Shown piece by piece: positions 1 through 12,386 of a DNA stretch of 64,000 nucleotides. The notes under the pieces are model-generated. The model saw nothing but the letters and a program-made list of their open reading frames with translations. It was not told where the DNA came from and did not search any database. A program made the position numbers and the translations under genes. How positions within the stretch are numbered: position 1 is the stretch's first letter; every line of letters begins with the position of its first letter. The stretch is from Sordaria brevicollis (taxonomy: Eukaryota > Ascomycota > Sordariomycetes > Sordariales > Sordariaceae): NCBI GenBank assembly GCA_033439795.1, contig JAUTDP010000011.1:2232001-2296000 (forward strand), in the 5' to 3' direction.

Positions 1-135
1 GCCCCGAAATCCCGTCCTTATGCACGCGCATACGTAATACACAGACCTAGGTCTCCGCCGTGTTGGTGGTTGTTTGACTTTTGCTGCTTCCCTTTTGTTT
101 TGCTTTCATCATCGACGTCTCTTTTCGCGCACCCT

Positions 136-3100
136 TTACTCGCCCTTGAGCTTGCTCTGGGTAACAGAGAAAGCCATCTCGACAAGCTCCTTCTCCTCCT
201 TGAGGTGAGAAGACTTCTTGCCAGTAGCGACAGAAGCGGAAGGAGCACGGCCAGCGTACATGACGTGCTTGCGGTCGTGGTTCTTGGTGTGGTTAAGGAG
301 AGTCTCGAGACGAGGCTGAGTGTAAGACCAAGGACCAGCGTTGAGAGGCTCCTCCTGGGCCCAGACGATGGTCTTGGCGTTGGGGTACTGGTCGAGGTTC
401 TCACGGAGCTGCTCCCAGGGGAAGGGGTGGAGCTGCTCAATGCGAGTGAAGGCGACGTTGTCGATCTTGTTGTCCTGACGGTGCTTGAGGAGAGCGGCAT
501 AGACCTGACCAGTGCAGAGAATGACACGCTCAATCTCCTCGGGAGCCTTGATCTCACCAGTCTGGTGAGCAGGGTCGGGGAGGATCCAGCGGAAGTGAGA
601 GTCCTCAGTGAACTCCTCAATGTCGGAGCGAGCGACAGGGTGGCGGAGGAGGGCCTTGGAGAAGAAGATGACAAGGGCTAGGTAACAAAGTTAGCATCTT
701 GCGTATACACGTGGTAGATCAGGGACAAAAACTTACGCTTGCGGAACTGTCTCTTCATCTGGCGACGGAGGATGTGGAAGAGGTTAGCAGGAGAGGTCAT
801 GTAGGCAACCTGCATGTTGCAGTCCTGGTGCTGACGCTCAAGCTTCTCGGGAGAGGGGTAGATGCGAGGATCCTCGTTGCAGAGCTGGAGGAAACGCTCG
901 ATACGAGCGGAAGAGTGCTCGGGACCCTGGCCGTCATAACCGTGGGGGAGGGACATGACGAGGCCGGTACGCTGCATCCACTTGCTCTCACCGGAGGCAA
1001 GGAACTGATCAATGATGACCTGAGCAGTGTTGGCGAAATCACCGAACTGGGCCTCCCACATGTTGAAGCCGTTGGGGTCCTGGAGGGAGTAACCGTACTC
1101 GAAACCGAGGATACCGTACTCGGAGAGGGAAGAGTTCGAGATGACGAACTTGCCCTGGTCCTTGCTGATGTGCTGGAGAGGAGTGTAGGTGTCCTCAGTC
1201 TCCTGGTCGTGGAAGACGGCGTGGCGCTGAGAGAAGGTACCACGCTCAACATCCTGACCGGAGATACGGACGTGGTGGCCCTCAGTGACGAGGGAACCGA
1301 AGGCAAGAGCCTCAGCGGTAGCCCAGTCGATACCCTTACCCTCAACAACGGACTTGGTGCGGTTGGTGAGAATACGCTTCAGGTTGCGGTGAGTCTGGAA
1401 GCCCTCAGGAGTGCTGCCAATGACGGTACCAATGTGCTCAAGAGTCTTCTTGTCAACAGCAGTAGGGTTGTGGGGGAGAACCTCGGTAGCAAGCTCCTTG
1501 GGGCTCTTGAAGCCGTTCCAGGCGCTGGTGGTCCACTCCTTGGAAGTGGGCTGGTAGTCCTTGGACTTGGAGAAGCTCTCCTCGAGCATGCCCCAGACCC
1601 ACTGCTTGTGCTCCTCGATGTCCTCCTTGGTGAAGGTGCCCTCCTTGAGAAGCTGATCAACGTAGATGTCGATCTGGGGGTTCTTGGAGTTGATGCGCTT
1701 GTACATGAGGGGCTGAGTGAAGGCAGGCTGGTCAGTCTCGTTGTGACCGTGCTTGCGGTAGCAGACAAGATCGATGATAACGTCCTGCTTGAACTCGGCG
1801 CGCCAGTCAGCAGCGAGCTGGCAGACGAAGTTGACAGCCTCGACATCATCGGCGTTGACGTGGAAGACGGGAGCGTCGATGGCCTTGGCGATATCCGTGC
1901 AGTAGGCAGTGGAGCGGGCGAAGCGGGGGTCAGTGGTGAAACCGATCTGGTTGTTGACGACCAAGTGGATGGTACCACCGGTAGAGAAGGCGGGGAGGGA
2001 GTGGAAGCCCAAGCACTCGTAGACGATACCCTGGCCAGCGACGGCGGCATCACCGTGGAGGAGGACACCCATGGCGCTCTTGTGGTCCTTCTCGTCGTTG
2101 TTGTAGTGCTGAATGGCGCGAACCTTACCGAGAACAACGGGGTCCTCAGCCTCAAGATGGGAGGGGTTGGCGACGAGGGAGAGCTGGACGCGCTTGCCGG
2201 AAGGAGTAGGGCGCTCGAAGTTCATACCCAAGTGGTACTTGACGTCACCAGAACCCTCCTCATCACCACCAGCCATGCCAGCGAACTCGGAGAAGATGGC
2301 CTCGTTGGGCTTGCGGACGACGTTGGAGAGGACGTTGAGACGACCACGATGGGGCATACCAATGACGATATCCTTGACACCATAGTCGACGGAGCGGTCG
2401 ATGAGAGCCTTCATACCGGGGACAAGGGTCTCGCAACCCTCGAGACCGAAACGCTTATCGTTGGGGTACTTGGTAGCGAGGAAAGACTCGAAGCTGCTGG
2501 ACCAGATGAGGCGGTCGAGAATGCGGCGCTTCTCGTCAATGGAGTACTTGAAGGGCTGAGGAATCTCAAGACGCTCACGGAGCCAGTCGCACTTCTCACG
2601 GTCGGGAATGTGGATGAACTCAACACCGTAGGAACCGCAGTAGATCTTCTCGCAGGCGTCGACGATCTCGCGGAGGGTCATCTTCTCGCGGCCATCGCGG
2701 GCGAAACGGGGAAGGATACCGGGGCCGAGGCTGTACTCAGTGTCGAGATCCTTCTCGGTGAAACCGTAGTATTCGGGGGTAAGCTCCTTGGGCTTGATGT
2801 TGCCGAAGCCCTTGGAAGCATCAGTGTTGCGGATGCCGAGAGGGTCAATGTTGGCCTTGTGGTGACCGCGAGCCTGGTAGGCGCGGACGAGAAGCTGAAC
2901 CTTCAAGTGGTTGGTGACGTTGGCGCCCTCGCCAATACCGACGCCGGCGCCGGCAGCGAGACCAGGGACCACGTTGGCGGCACCGGGAACCAGGCTGGGA
3001 GGAGGCTGGAAGGCCTGGGAGATGGGCATGTTGCCGTTCTCCATGTTCTTGAAGTAGACCTGCCACGAGACGTGGACGCTCTTGGGGTCCTCCTTCCACT

Positions 3101-3326
3101 GGAGGTACATCTCGTCGATATAGTTGGCGGCGCTGCCCGAGAGGAAGTTGTCGTTGGGGTCGGGAGGGCTGTGAAGAGCGCTCTCATTGCGCCTCTGCTG
3201 GGAGACGGCCAAGGGACGGCGGCCGACGGCGGGCTTGAGGGTGGCCCTGGAGGTCTGGGAGACCTGCGAGAAGCATCGTTTTGAGGCACCTGCGGTCTGC
3301 AGGGCCCGGATAGAACCGCGCAACAT
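136..3326 (-). CDS. 2-oxoglutarate dehydrogenase E1 component, mitochondrial
   Basis: Coding exons are complement(136..677, 737..3326), giving 1043 aa. E1 of the 2-oxoglutarate dehydrogenase complex decarboxylates 2-oxoglutarate with thiamine diphosphate and passes succinyl to the lipoyl E2 in the TCA cycle, in the mitochondrial matrix. The N-terminus is basic and Ser/Ala-rich, as in a presequence. A dehydrogenase E1 N-terminal block around residues 50-90 ([20 protein letters not shown]) is family-typical. [11 protein letters not shown] lies at 323-333 and the ThDP/Mg motif [10 protein letters not shown] near 424-433, followed by NNQIGFTT. The transketolase-like C-terminal half ends in a typical E1 tail with [12 protein letters not shown]. 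The 59-bp intron (678-736; GTAAGT donor, TAG acceptor) keeps frame exactly. The start is set by the presequence and the family length (about 1000-1040 aa). The frame stays open further upstream, but that part looks like CT-rich leader. Identification is very secure. Confidence 0.97.
678..736 (-). other. Intron of the OGDH E1 gene
   Basis: A 59-bp spliceosomal intron. Read on the minus strand it has a GTAAGT donor, an internal GCTAAC branch-site-like motif and a TAG acceptor. Removing it joins residues ending FRK to [14 protein letters not shown], which is continuous with the E1 family. Confidence 0.93.
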
Positions 3327-4106
3327 GATGGGTGGCTGTTGTGAGGTGAGGGTATTAGAGACGCGGAAACCGAAAGCAGCACTCAAGACAAGTAGCGGGG
3401 TTTTGTCTTGATAATGGGAAGAGGGGAGATGGGGGTATGCGCAAAAGGCAAAAGGAGCGGCGGAGTAAGTCTGAGGGTTCTCGTCGTCGTCGTCGTCGAC
3501 TCTGAGGAGGGGAATATGGGGGAGGAGAGAAGACGAGAGGATCGAGAAATTGGAGGGGAGGGGAGAGGGGGGGGAGGACAGACTGGATGTTTTTAGATGT
3601 GATGGTTGTCGGACGGGAAGAAGGGGCGGGAAGGAAAGACGCCGGGAAAGCGAGAGACAAAAGCTTGGCCGGGTCGACGTGGAGGCGGCTTTCGTGAAAA
3701 AAAAGGGCCTCACTCTGTCGTCGAGAGTTCTCAGACTGCAAGAGCAACTGGAGTGCAGTGCGGGTGCTGAGCATGCCCGCTGTCTCTGTACATACGGTAC
3801 TCTGCGAAAGTGACAGGAAGTATATTTTACAGTACGCGCCAGGGGAACTGCACGGTACTGCGGAGGACGATGACGGCACCTGCTGAGGCTGCCCCTTGGC
3901 TCCCGCCGTTGCACCGCTACAAATGCCCTGTGGATGCTAGTCTTGGCCGTCGCTTTAACATTGTGGAGCCGGCGAACGGGGCGAGCCTGCCAAGTTCTCG
4001 CACTGGGCACATGGAGCAAGACTCGACAAGACAAGACTGAGAAGGCATCAAAGTTTCTCAATACTAGCCGCAAATTTATCCCTGCTATGTCTACATACAC
4101 GAACAA
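3327..4106 (-). promoter_or_regulatory. CT-rich leader/promoter of the OGDH E1 gene
   Basis: On the coding strand this stretch is strongly pyrimidine-rich. The plus strand shows long G/A runs around 3490-3660, including a run of eight G near 3567-3574. Such tracts are common in promoters and 5' leaders of highly expressed fungal genes. The reading frame of the E1 gene stays open here for 260 codons, but the composition is low-complexity ([15 protein letters not shown]) and I treat it as non-coding. Confidence 0.5.
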
Positions 4107-5770
4107 GTCATGAAGAGATTTGTTGCAAGTGGCTGGAAGGCGTCTGATTATTCAGAGCATCACCAGTCTCGAATTCATTACACATCTGGGCCAACTTGCA
4201 CCCGTACAGGAATTCACTTTTTCAGCTGTGCTTCCTCCTTGAAATGTTCAGACGGAAACCACGGTTAAAGCGGTGACCACCTTGATGGCTCTCGTTCGGA
4301 AGTCATGGAGTTTTTGTGGAATGTCTCCATGACAAGTCATCAACAAGCTGGACGGAAACTGTGGAATGGAGAGCTGGAAGTTACGGTCAGTTCTTTTGGG
4401 AGTGCTCGCTGTCAGTGCTTCTAATTATTTCATTACGCATTGGCTCCCGCACTTCCCGTTGAGACTGGAGTGACTGGAGTGACTGGAGTGACTGGAGGCC
4501 AGGAGGCTTCCTTCCCTTTTCCCCGGAGATCACGGTTCCCGTTCGTTCAACAAGGAGGAGCAACGCCACTGCATCCCAAAGTGAGTAATCTTACCAATTC
4601 AAGGTGGGGAAATCTGAGACGTCGAAATGTACGGTAACGTTTTCGGTCCCATCCTTTTTTTCTGACGAACTTTTCGAAGGAAGCTGGATCGAACTGATGG
4701 AACTGCGCTAGACAAGGTGCAGCAGTGGTCGATGATGGCTTTTCTGGGGTTGGGGTTCACTACCGAGAAGCGAGAAGCTACCTCTCTACGTACCTTAAAA
4801 TACACCTCTGACCGCCTTGTGACATTGAATGTGGCCCTGTGACTTTTTGGAGAGACAAGCGAACAGAGAGTCTGGATCTCTTTGATCTCGTCTCGAGTGT
4901 TTGTCGAAATGAATGACTTGAGTCTCCTGGTTTCAATCGTGTAATTCCCTTGAACCACCAAAAATCCTGCATCGTCAGCTGCCACCGTCTTTTTTATTAT
5001 CCGATTTCTTGAACCAGTTGCAGCTTCGACCGCACGTCACAGTGTCAAACCTGTCAATTCTCATTGGCCGGTCGTGACAGGTTCGCCCGTTGTCCAAGCT
5101 CTGCGCTGGTTTCAGATCCTTGGCATTTCCCAGCAGTTCGTTGCCCAGAGCTTGCGGGCTACTTGCGGGAGATCTGACCTGACAGTGTCACGCCAGCTGC
5201 CAGTCGGCCCAAACCTCCCGAGAGCTGAACGTCTTCGCTCTTTGGAAAGTCGAGACAGGGCGACCGTGAACTGTTAGTGCTCCACTGCAGCCTAGCCTCA
5301 GCTGTCCGCCTGCCTGCCTGCCACGCATAAACTCCAACCACTCGCCAATCCAGCATACATACAACATTCATCTGCGACGGCCAACGCCTCACCCCGGATT
5401 TCAAGACTGACGGGACCTGGATGGCATTTGCTTGGCATTACTACACTGCATCACCACGTTCATCGTCAGAAAGAACGGCATCCCGTTGTGTACCTTGACG
5501 ACTCTCTCTCCCTTTATCCAATATCAGTAAGGCGTAGTACACGAAGCACGCTGTAACATATCGCACTATAATACATCCTTGTCACGGAAGATCGCGAGGC
5601 TGATCCATCTTGAAAAGACACGGGAATCGGAGATCGTACATGAGATAAGATAAAGCATCTCTGAGAACAGGGAACTGGGCGTGGACTGTTGATATCCAAA
5701 GGGCGGATGGGGAGGACAGTCGGTCCATACCTCCACAAAATCCAAGTGTCATCGGCAGACTCTAGCCAAC
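4107..5770. other. Intergenic region, divergent promoters of OGDH E1 and Tfb1
   Basis: No protein-coding gene is supported. The region holds a 9-bp tandem repeat (4462-4497) and a 9-bp inverted repeat GTCATGGAG/CTCCATGAC near 4303-4334. The short open frames on both strands lack intron structure or recognisable domains. Confidence 0.6.
4462..4497. repeat. 9-bp tandem repeat (TGACTGGAG)
   Basis: Four head-to-tail copies of TGACTGGAG, the first with one mismatch. It is a simple minisatellite in the OGDH-Tfb1 intergenic region. Confidence 0.9.
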
Positions 5771-7750
5771 ATGGCGCCGATTGAGATCCCGCGGGGACGG
5801 GCCTCTTTCAAAAAGAGAGAAGGCATCATCACATTAACCGAAGACAAGACAGCCCTGATATGGAGCCCCTTACCGGGCACTGGCCCACCCGTCATCTCAC
5901 TTTCCGTATCCAACATTACAAACCTCCAGCAGACTCCCAAGACGAATCCCAAGGTCGTCTTGAGGGTTGTCGAGAAACCCAAGGCCCCTGGCGCTGATCC
6001 GGCAGCCTATCCCTTTCAGTTCACACATCCTACCGAGGCCAGGAATGAGGCCGATGCCATCAAGGATATCTTATCTCAGATCATTGCTGAGCTTCGTGGC
6101 GATGACCCTTCTCTACCAAAGCCGGCAAAGGCTGGCCCTAACGGCGCCGGTGCCTCTGCCGCCATGGCCATGGCCAGTGCCGTGAACTCGAAGCATCTGC
6201 CGTTCCGCTGGTTCGAGGACGACATGCTAAAGGCCGATGTAGAACTTCAACAGTCTCTCATGAAGAAGGATAAAGCGTTGGCTCAGATATACAACGACGC
6301 AAAGGCGTCCAAGCCAGAGTCATTATCAGATGCCTCCTTCAACAACCAGTTCTGGGCCACCCGTATCACCCTACTACGTGCCTATGCCATCGAGTTGAAC
6401 CAAAAGAAGGGCTCATACAACGTCCTATCCACGATAAAGCCGCGGACGGAAAACGGAGAACTCAAGTTGAACATCAACCATGAACAAGTCCAGCTCATCT
6501 TCCAACAGCATCCTCTCGTCAAGCGCATCTACAATGAGAACGTCCCCAAACTCACAGAGGGCGAGTTCTGGTCCCGTTTCTTCCTCAGTCGTCTGTCCAA
6601 GAAGCTCCGCGGCGAGCGCATCACCGACAATGACAACACCGACCCCTTATTCGACAAGTATCTTGAGGCCGACAACACTATGGCCATTCCCGCCAAGATC
6701 ACCGCTACCAGCGTACCGCCCATCATCAACATCGAAGGCAATGAGGAGAACCAAGGCGGTTTCCGGGGCGGCAACCTCAAGGACGTCGAGATGCGTCCGC
6801 GCGCCAACATTCCCATCATCAAAACCCTCAACTCCCTGTCCGAGAAAATCATGGCCAACGTCGCCCCCACCGATGTCGACCCTTCAGCCGATTCCTACTC
6901 CAAAGACGGCATCTCCGACGCCCTAGCCAGACAACTCGCACTCCAAGACCTCCGCGGCGAAGCCGAGGACAAACTAATCCGGCTCTCCGTCAAAGACACC
7001 TCCACCTTTTTCACGGGGAACCAACCCTCCCTAACCGACCAAGAAGCCGCCGACGCGCGCCTCTACGCCGCGCAAGTGCCCTCGGACGTGCTCTTCGAAG
7101 TGCAAGCAGACATGGACACCATCGACTCCGACGGCCGGGGCGGCATCGACCTGCACCGGTCCATCGGCATCGACCCCGAGTCGGAAGACGAGTCTTCTTT
7201 AGACTCCAAAAACGGCCCTAAACCCTCCCACGTCGGCTCCCGTGCCTCTCTCAGATTCGCCCAATCGCAAATCCTCGACGGCATGAAATCCGCCCGCTCC
7301 CACCTCTCTTCCAGCAGTCACACCAACGCCTCTGAAGAGAGACCCATGTCTTTACCAACTGACCTCGCCCACCGCGCTACGCTTACCTGCGCCACCACCG
7401 CCGAATTCCTCAAACAGTTCTGGACCGTCTTCAACTCCACCTCCCTTTCCTCCCCTGATGCAGCAGAGGCAGAAAAGAAACAGCAAGAACTCGCCTACCT
7501 CGCTGACTCACTTATCCGCTCCAAGCAAAGGATCGAGGCGTTGGCGGAGGAAGCGGAGAAGAAGAGGCAGGAAATCATGGAGAAGCGTAAGCGGGAGATT
7601 AGGGAGTATTATCAGAAAACAGGTAGAAAGGCGAGATGGGTGCCCGTGGGTGGCGGGAGGGATGCGGTGTGGGCGGTTTTTGAGGGCGTGGTGGGTGGGT
7701 TGGAGAGGGCGGTGGGGGTTTGGGAGGCTGTTGGTGGTGGGAGAGCTTAG
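5771..7750 (+). CDS. tfb1: TFIIH core subunit Tfb1/p62
   Basis: Single-exon gene for 659 aa. Tfb1 (p62 in man) is a structural subunit of core TFIIH, acting in RNA polymerase II promoter opening and nucleotide-excision repair in the nucleus. Residues 1-110 look like the Tfb1 PH-like domain (FKKREGIITLTEDKTALIW, then VSNITNLQQTP). Two BSD-type helical domains follow, with their diagnostic Phe-Trp pairs: FNNQFW at about 190-195 and GEFWSRFFLS with F266-W267. The middle carries the Tfb1-typical REDEADDNTDPLFDKYL-like region after the second BSD (here DNDNTDPLFDKYL). A Ser-rich linker and a basic coiled-coil segment (EEAEKKRQEIMEKRKREIREYY) close the protein. Domain order matches the family. The start ATG directly precedes the PH-like domain. 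No intron is needed. Confidence 0.93.
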   Translation: MAPIEIPRGRASFKKREGIITLTEDKTALIWSPLPGTGPPVISLSVSNITNLQQTPKTNPKVVLRVVEKPKAPGADPAAYPFQFTHPTEARNEADAIKDILSQIIAELRGDDPSLPKPAKAGPNGAGASAAMAMASAVNSKHLPFRWFEDDMLKADVELQQSLMKKDKALAQIYNDAKASKPESLSDASFNNQFWATRITLLRAYAIELNQKKGSYNVLSTIKPRTENGELKLNINHEQVQLIFQQHPLVKRIYNENVPKLTEGEFWSRFFLSRLSKKLRGERITDNDNTDPLFDKYLEADNTMAIPAKITATSVPPIINIEGNEENQGGFRGGNLKDVEMRPRANIPIIKTLNSLSEKIMANVAPTDVDPSADSYSKDGISDALARQLALQDLRGEAEDKLIRLSVKDTSTFFTGNQPSLTDQEAADARLYAAQVPSDVLFEVQADMDTIDSDGRGGIDLHRSIGIDPESEDESSLDSKNGPKPSHVGSRASLRFAQSQILDGMKSARSHLSSSSHTNASEERPMSLPTDLAHRATLTCATTAEFLKQFWTVFNSTSLSSPDAAEAEKKQQELAYLADSLIRSKQRIEALAEEAEKKRQEIMEKRKREIREYYQKTGRKARWVPVGGGRDAVWAVFEGVVGGLERAVGVWEAVGGGRA

Positions 7751-9729
7751 AAGAAGACTGGAACTATTTGTACCATGGCTGTCTATGGTGGGAAGGTTTT
7801 GAGGAGTTGTTGAGGAAGGGAAAAGTTGTTGAACAACATGCTAGCTGGGTGTAAACGGGGATGGAAGAGGGGATGTGATAAGATTGATAATGCGAAGCTG
7901 GTGAAAGGAGGCTGTTTGTGATTATATACTATACAAACGGTAGAGATCATGAAGGATTGAGACGCGTAGAGAAGTGAGGAGATTAAGAAACAAGATAGAA
8001 TGAAAGGAAAAGTTGCTCTTCATCATTTGCAGCCAACAGAATTATAGTGCGATCGTAACCAGGTTGCATCCATGCTACGCGTAGGTAAAAGGAGTATCAT
8101 AGGGAATATGTAACGGCAAGCCTCGTAGCATATCTCCCGACCTATCGTTATTACAACTGTACAAGACTACCTGAAGGTTCCGAATGCCAGCTTCGGAAAT
8201 TTGCACCCTTTTTGTCGGGAATACGGGCGCTTGGTGTAGTGGTGCAATGCCGCGCTATGACAGGAAATGTCTTTTATTGCCCATTTAATCATTCAACGAC
8301 ACAAACTGAGTGAGGTAATGATAGCCGATACTTCATAAAAGTGTCGCCAAAATTACGAGATCGAGTGTTCAAACAAGTTTAAGTTGGCTGCTCACGATAA
8401 CACTTGAGTATCTGCGCCTGGGCGACAAAACAAAAGTGAAGATCAAAAAATGAAATGCCAAAAAAAAAAAATAAAGGTATATACCTCCTCAGGTTTTATC
8501 CAAGACCGCTTATATCCAATTCATCTACCCCGGTGGGTAACCCTCTTCTCAACCCGTCGGTGGGGAGTATGCTGCGTATCGTTCGACTCAACCCTCGGTC
8601 CGGGGAGTTGGCATTATCTTCTCAACCTGTCATTAGGGAGTTCGTCTCAACCCATTATCCATGGGGAGGTATTCTTTCTCAACCCAATACCGGGGAAGTT
8701 TCTTTTTGTTTAACGTCTCCTGGACACTTTTCTCAACCCGTTAAGCCACGGGGAGTGTGGTAGGTAGTCTGAGACTTCTTGTGTCTTCAGCTCCGAAAAT
8801 CTTTTGGTTCCTTGACAGGACCTGAAGTGAACGCATGCGCTGCTGTTCAACTGCATCCTTCTTCCTCATGCAGAGGGGATGACTTGCGGGTTTGACCGCT
8901 ATGCTATCCGACCAGTTTGCTGGTGGTGCTTGCTTTGTTTAATGCCACTTGGGCGGAAGGACGCGTGGGAAACGGGGGTTATGTACCCAGGTGCGAGGGG
9001 GAAGTGGGAAGGAGCAGGGTGTTGGGGAGATTGGGTGTGTGGGCGAAGAGGCAGGGGCGAGCTGGGAGGGAAGGAGCGAGGTGTCTGAGAAAGTGCGTGC
9101 CCGGCGTGTGCAGAAACCTTGAGGGCCAATCTGGGAAGGAAGGAGCGACTCGAAGTTGCGATGCTCCTTGGGACTCTGTGCTTGGTTGATGACTCGGTTT
9201 CAAATTGCACGGTCGAAACATGGCAGAGGATAGACACTCATTTGCGTGAAAATACTGCGAATGGGTTTCGTGCAAAAGCGTCTGGTCTATTATTTTGAAG
9301 TTTATCGGGTTGCCCATTGTTCTGTGTGGGAGTGTTCCAGTCTTTCCCTTCTACAGACTGTTATCTGTATGCCATCTTAGAATCATGTCTTGAGGATGAT
9401 ATGGACACTGATCTGATATCAGTCTTATGTGGTTATTGTAGACAGAGATGAACAAGACAAGTGCTGGCAAATTTTGCCTTCATGGCTTCATCCTTTGTTC
9501 GACAATGGAAGTTCGGTTCAGAAGTTGAGTCAACATGTTCAAGCCTTCTCATAGATATCAAATGCAACCATCTTCCATTTCTACCTATGCAGTAAAGACA
9601 GACAAAAGAAAACCCGTAAGGACAGAAGATGCTCTCGTAAACAAATGGGTATCGTGACAAATTCCAACTCCAAAATAAACGTATTGCCAAAACCATTATA
9701 TACTCTTCAGTACAACCACTCGCTTGTTC
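7751..9729. other. Intergenic region between convergent genes, with repeat array
   Basis: This is the 3' side of both Tfb1 (+) and the Zn2Cys6 factor (-). Apart from the array at 8548-8756 I see no gene. The short open frames here are in simple or G-rich sequence without domains. Confidence 0.6.
8548..8756 (+). repeat. Degenerate interspersed array of six CTCAACCC...GGGGAGT units
   Basis: Six copies of a bipartite motif share a 5' half CTCAACCC and a 3' half GGGGAGT, with a variable 6-10 nt centre. They start at 8548, 8587, 8621, 8646, 8678 and 8732. The gaps between starts are 39, 34, 25, 32 and 54 nt. In each unit the CCC and GGG runs could pair as a short stem. The spacers do not resemble each other, so this is not a simple tandem duplication. 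No known element is recognised. Confidence 0.75.
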
Positions 9730-11463
9730 CTACCTCAAACACAAAACAGAAGGACTACTCACCCCCGTCCTAAACGGTATAACGACCTCTTCCCCTTGTC
9801 CTGGGGGACTCTCAGCCTCACTAGGACCAGACGGGGGTGGCGTTGGCGACGCCGTAACCAGCGCGGGACCTGTATGAACAGGAATAGCCTTCGGATCATA
9901 CTCATCCAAAAACAGATGATTTGGCATCGGTTTCCCCGTGTTATCCACCCACGCCAGCTCAAAGTCTTCAGCCCCTGGAGTACTTGTACTTGTACTCGCC
10001 GCCGGTGATGCTGGTGATGACGGTGCTGATTTGATCGCTTCCTGTTTGATTCTGGGTGGTGGTCTCCAATTCTTATCACCCAGCAACAACTGGGCAACTT
10101 GCATCCATGTACATGGCCCGCTGTCGATAGGCACGGCCTGTATTGGTACTCGTAGTAGTGGTTCCCATTCGGGGCCTAAGAATTCGATGATATGTGGCAA
10201 GTCCCGATCGACGCCGCGGAACCACCATATCGGAACCATCTTGGCGAAGACCAGATAATAAGCTATTATGACTAAAGCGCGGGGCCGCTTTTTGCGCGCC
10301 AGCAAGATGAAGGATTTGGGCATGTAAGAAAAGAAGGTCAGGATGCGCATGAAAAGCACATCCGAAAACCCGTTTTTGAGTTCTTGGTACAAAGACCCGA
10401 GATACCTCAAAATGTTGTAGTAGACTGGGTTGTCACGGTAATCGGGATCCCCTTCTTTTACCGAGGCCACCATAAACACAAGACAGTTGGGGATATGAGC
10501 GGCAGCGGCGTTGAGGTCTATAAGTGGCCGGTAGAAGATGGTTTGAAGCCCGGAGTTGTAAACTGTTTCGGCGCTGGTCATTTGCATGATTAGGCCCACG
10601 CCTTGCCAGACGTTCATCCAGTCGAGAATGTAAAAAGGTTTGTAGTCTTCTTCGTCGCGAAAGACTTGAGTGGTGAGACCGCAGAGAAACAAGGCGCAGG
10701 CGACGAGTGCCGGGTAAGTGGATGGGTTGGCTTCTTCGATGGCTCTGCGGTAGGTTTCAAAGGCTTGCGCGCGGTAGGTGAGAGCTTTGGCGGGGGGCAC
10801 GTTGAGGTAGTCGATGCCAACGTGTCTGAGGTGTAATGAGGTAAGGCTGAGCATTGTGTTCATTAGGAACGGGTTGGCAAAGGCATGCTCGATTAGTTTG
10901 ACTTTCAAGACATGGTTGACGGTGTCAACTGGGCCGGACTGGGCGGCGAAGGATCTGAAGGTGGATTGACCGTAGAACCAGAGAAGCTGGAGTTCGGCTT
11001 CACTGCGGTCTTGAGGGATGAATAAGGGCTCTCTGATGACCACGCTTGTTGATGAGCTGCTGTCAGATCTGGGAGATAATGTGTCGATCCTTTGGTTTCT
11101 GAATGGGTCGGTTGGTGTGATGGGTGTGTTTGAGGTTGTGCGGTTTCTGGAGGCTAATGAGGAGCCAGTTGCGAGCTGGGTTGTCGTGGGATAGACACAT
11201 GTTTCCCTTCGTAGAGTACAAGCTGTACATGATGGACGGACTTCATCACATTTGACCTGGGGATGGTGTTAGTTTAAAAGACAAGGACAGAACAGACATG
11301 ATGACTTCTTACAGTGATTACTGAAGAACAGACTTACCTTGCGAGCTTTGCATGTGCGACACCCCTTTCTTGATTTGCGGTGTGGTCGCTTGGAGTGATA
11401 TGGCTTGTCGGCGTGAGAGCCGGCTGATGAACCTGGAGTGCTTGCGGCCTCGTATATTGCCAT
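9730..11463 (-). CDS. Zn2Cys6 (fungal-type) transcription factor
   Basis: Exons are complement(9730..11256, 11338..11463), giving 550 aa. The N-terminus carries a perfect binuclear zinc cluster, C35-x2-C38-x6-C45-x6-C52-x2-C55-x6-C62, preceded by a basic KRPHRKSRKG stretch. The 81-bp intron (11257-11337; GTAAGT donor, CCCAG acceptor) falls inside the cluster after CKARK, a position often split in this family. The rest is a mostly helical middle region (for example MRILTFFSYMPKSFILLARK and FAKMVPIWWFRGVDRDLPHI) typical of C6 regulators of the sterol-uptake/DUF3468 sort, then a Pro/Ser-rich acidic tail. It likely binds DNA as a nuclear regulator; the target genes are unknown. The last codons contain a GTGAGT, so a 3' terminal intron and a slightly different C-terminus are possible. 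Confidence 0.87.
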
Positions 11464-12386
11464 GGCTTTCTTCGGCTCTTTTGATGTTATTGAGGGTATG
11501 TTGGTGGGGTGGTAGCCGAGGTGTCAGTAAGTCGTCGGGACAAGGTTGTTATAAGTGATGGGAGGCTGCCGTCGATCCTTGATAAGCCACTGTCCATACT
11601 AGAACTACCACTCAGTAAGGCGCCTTAACACCGTCTGTACCAAGACAATCTCGGAGTTAACCGCTGGGTATCAACGTCAAGGGGAAGAAGAAAAAGCAAC
11701 AACAAAATGCTTCTTCTCTGGAAGTCGTCGGATCTCGATGGAAGATGGGTCGGCGGCCTGGCCTTAGGTTCTTCAATTTGCATACTGTATGTTGTAGTGG
11801 TTTGAAGCTGGGCGCCATTCCTAATCTGCCAAGCTGGTCCGTCGCCGCTCGAACCCCGTGGGGTCGGTAATCCCGGAGCATCTCTTCCAGGTATGGTGAA
11901 GGTATACTATCTAGTATAATACTAGCATTGAGCGCCACTAGACTGTCTCGTAGTAGCAAGGAGTTTCGTTGGTCTTTGGATGATCCCGCCATCAACAAGT
12001 TCAGGGTGGTTATGCCGTTCTCGGATTCACTGGCGTCGAGGGTCATGTCCAATGGACGCTGGACGCTTGGCGGCCCGGGGCTGAATAGAGGTACCAGCAC
12101 CACTGCCGAAGCCATGACGATGACGACCGGTAGGCTGCAAGAGCCGATGACCGGAACGGCATTATCAAATATCGAGTTGCACTGGAAATTTGAACTGAAA
12201 AGGGAATGTTTGAGAGGTGTGATGAGAGTTGTCTGACGTGTGAAAGATCATGAAATTTGGATTGAGATGAGAGTGGTAAGGTTGGGCAAGTGCTAGTGGA
12301 AAGGGTGGACAATGTCAGGCACTAACAGCGACATTCCAGGAGCACCTGCCCCGTGCTTTTGGGCTCCTTGGTCGTCATTATAGCGG

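Noticed and set aside
699..3284. 861-codon open frame antisense to OGDH E1
   Set aside because: It mirrors the E1 reading frame. Strong codon bias in highly expressed genes avoids codons that make stops on the other strand.
3327..4106. In-frame 260-codon extension upstream of the OGDH E1 start
   Set aside because: The frame is open, but the sequence is low-complexity and CT-rich. The ATG at 3326 begins a presequence and gives the usual family length.
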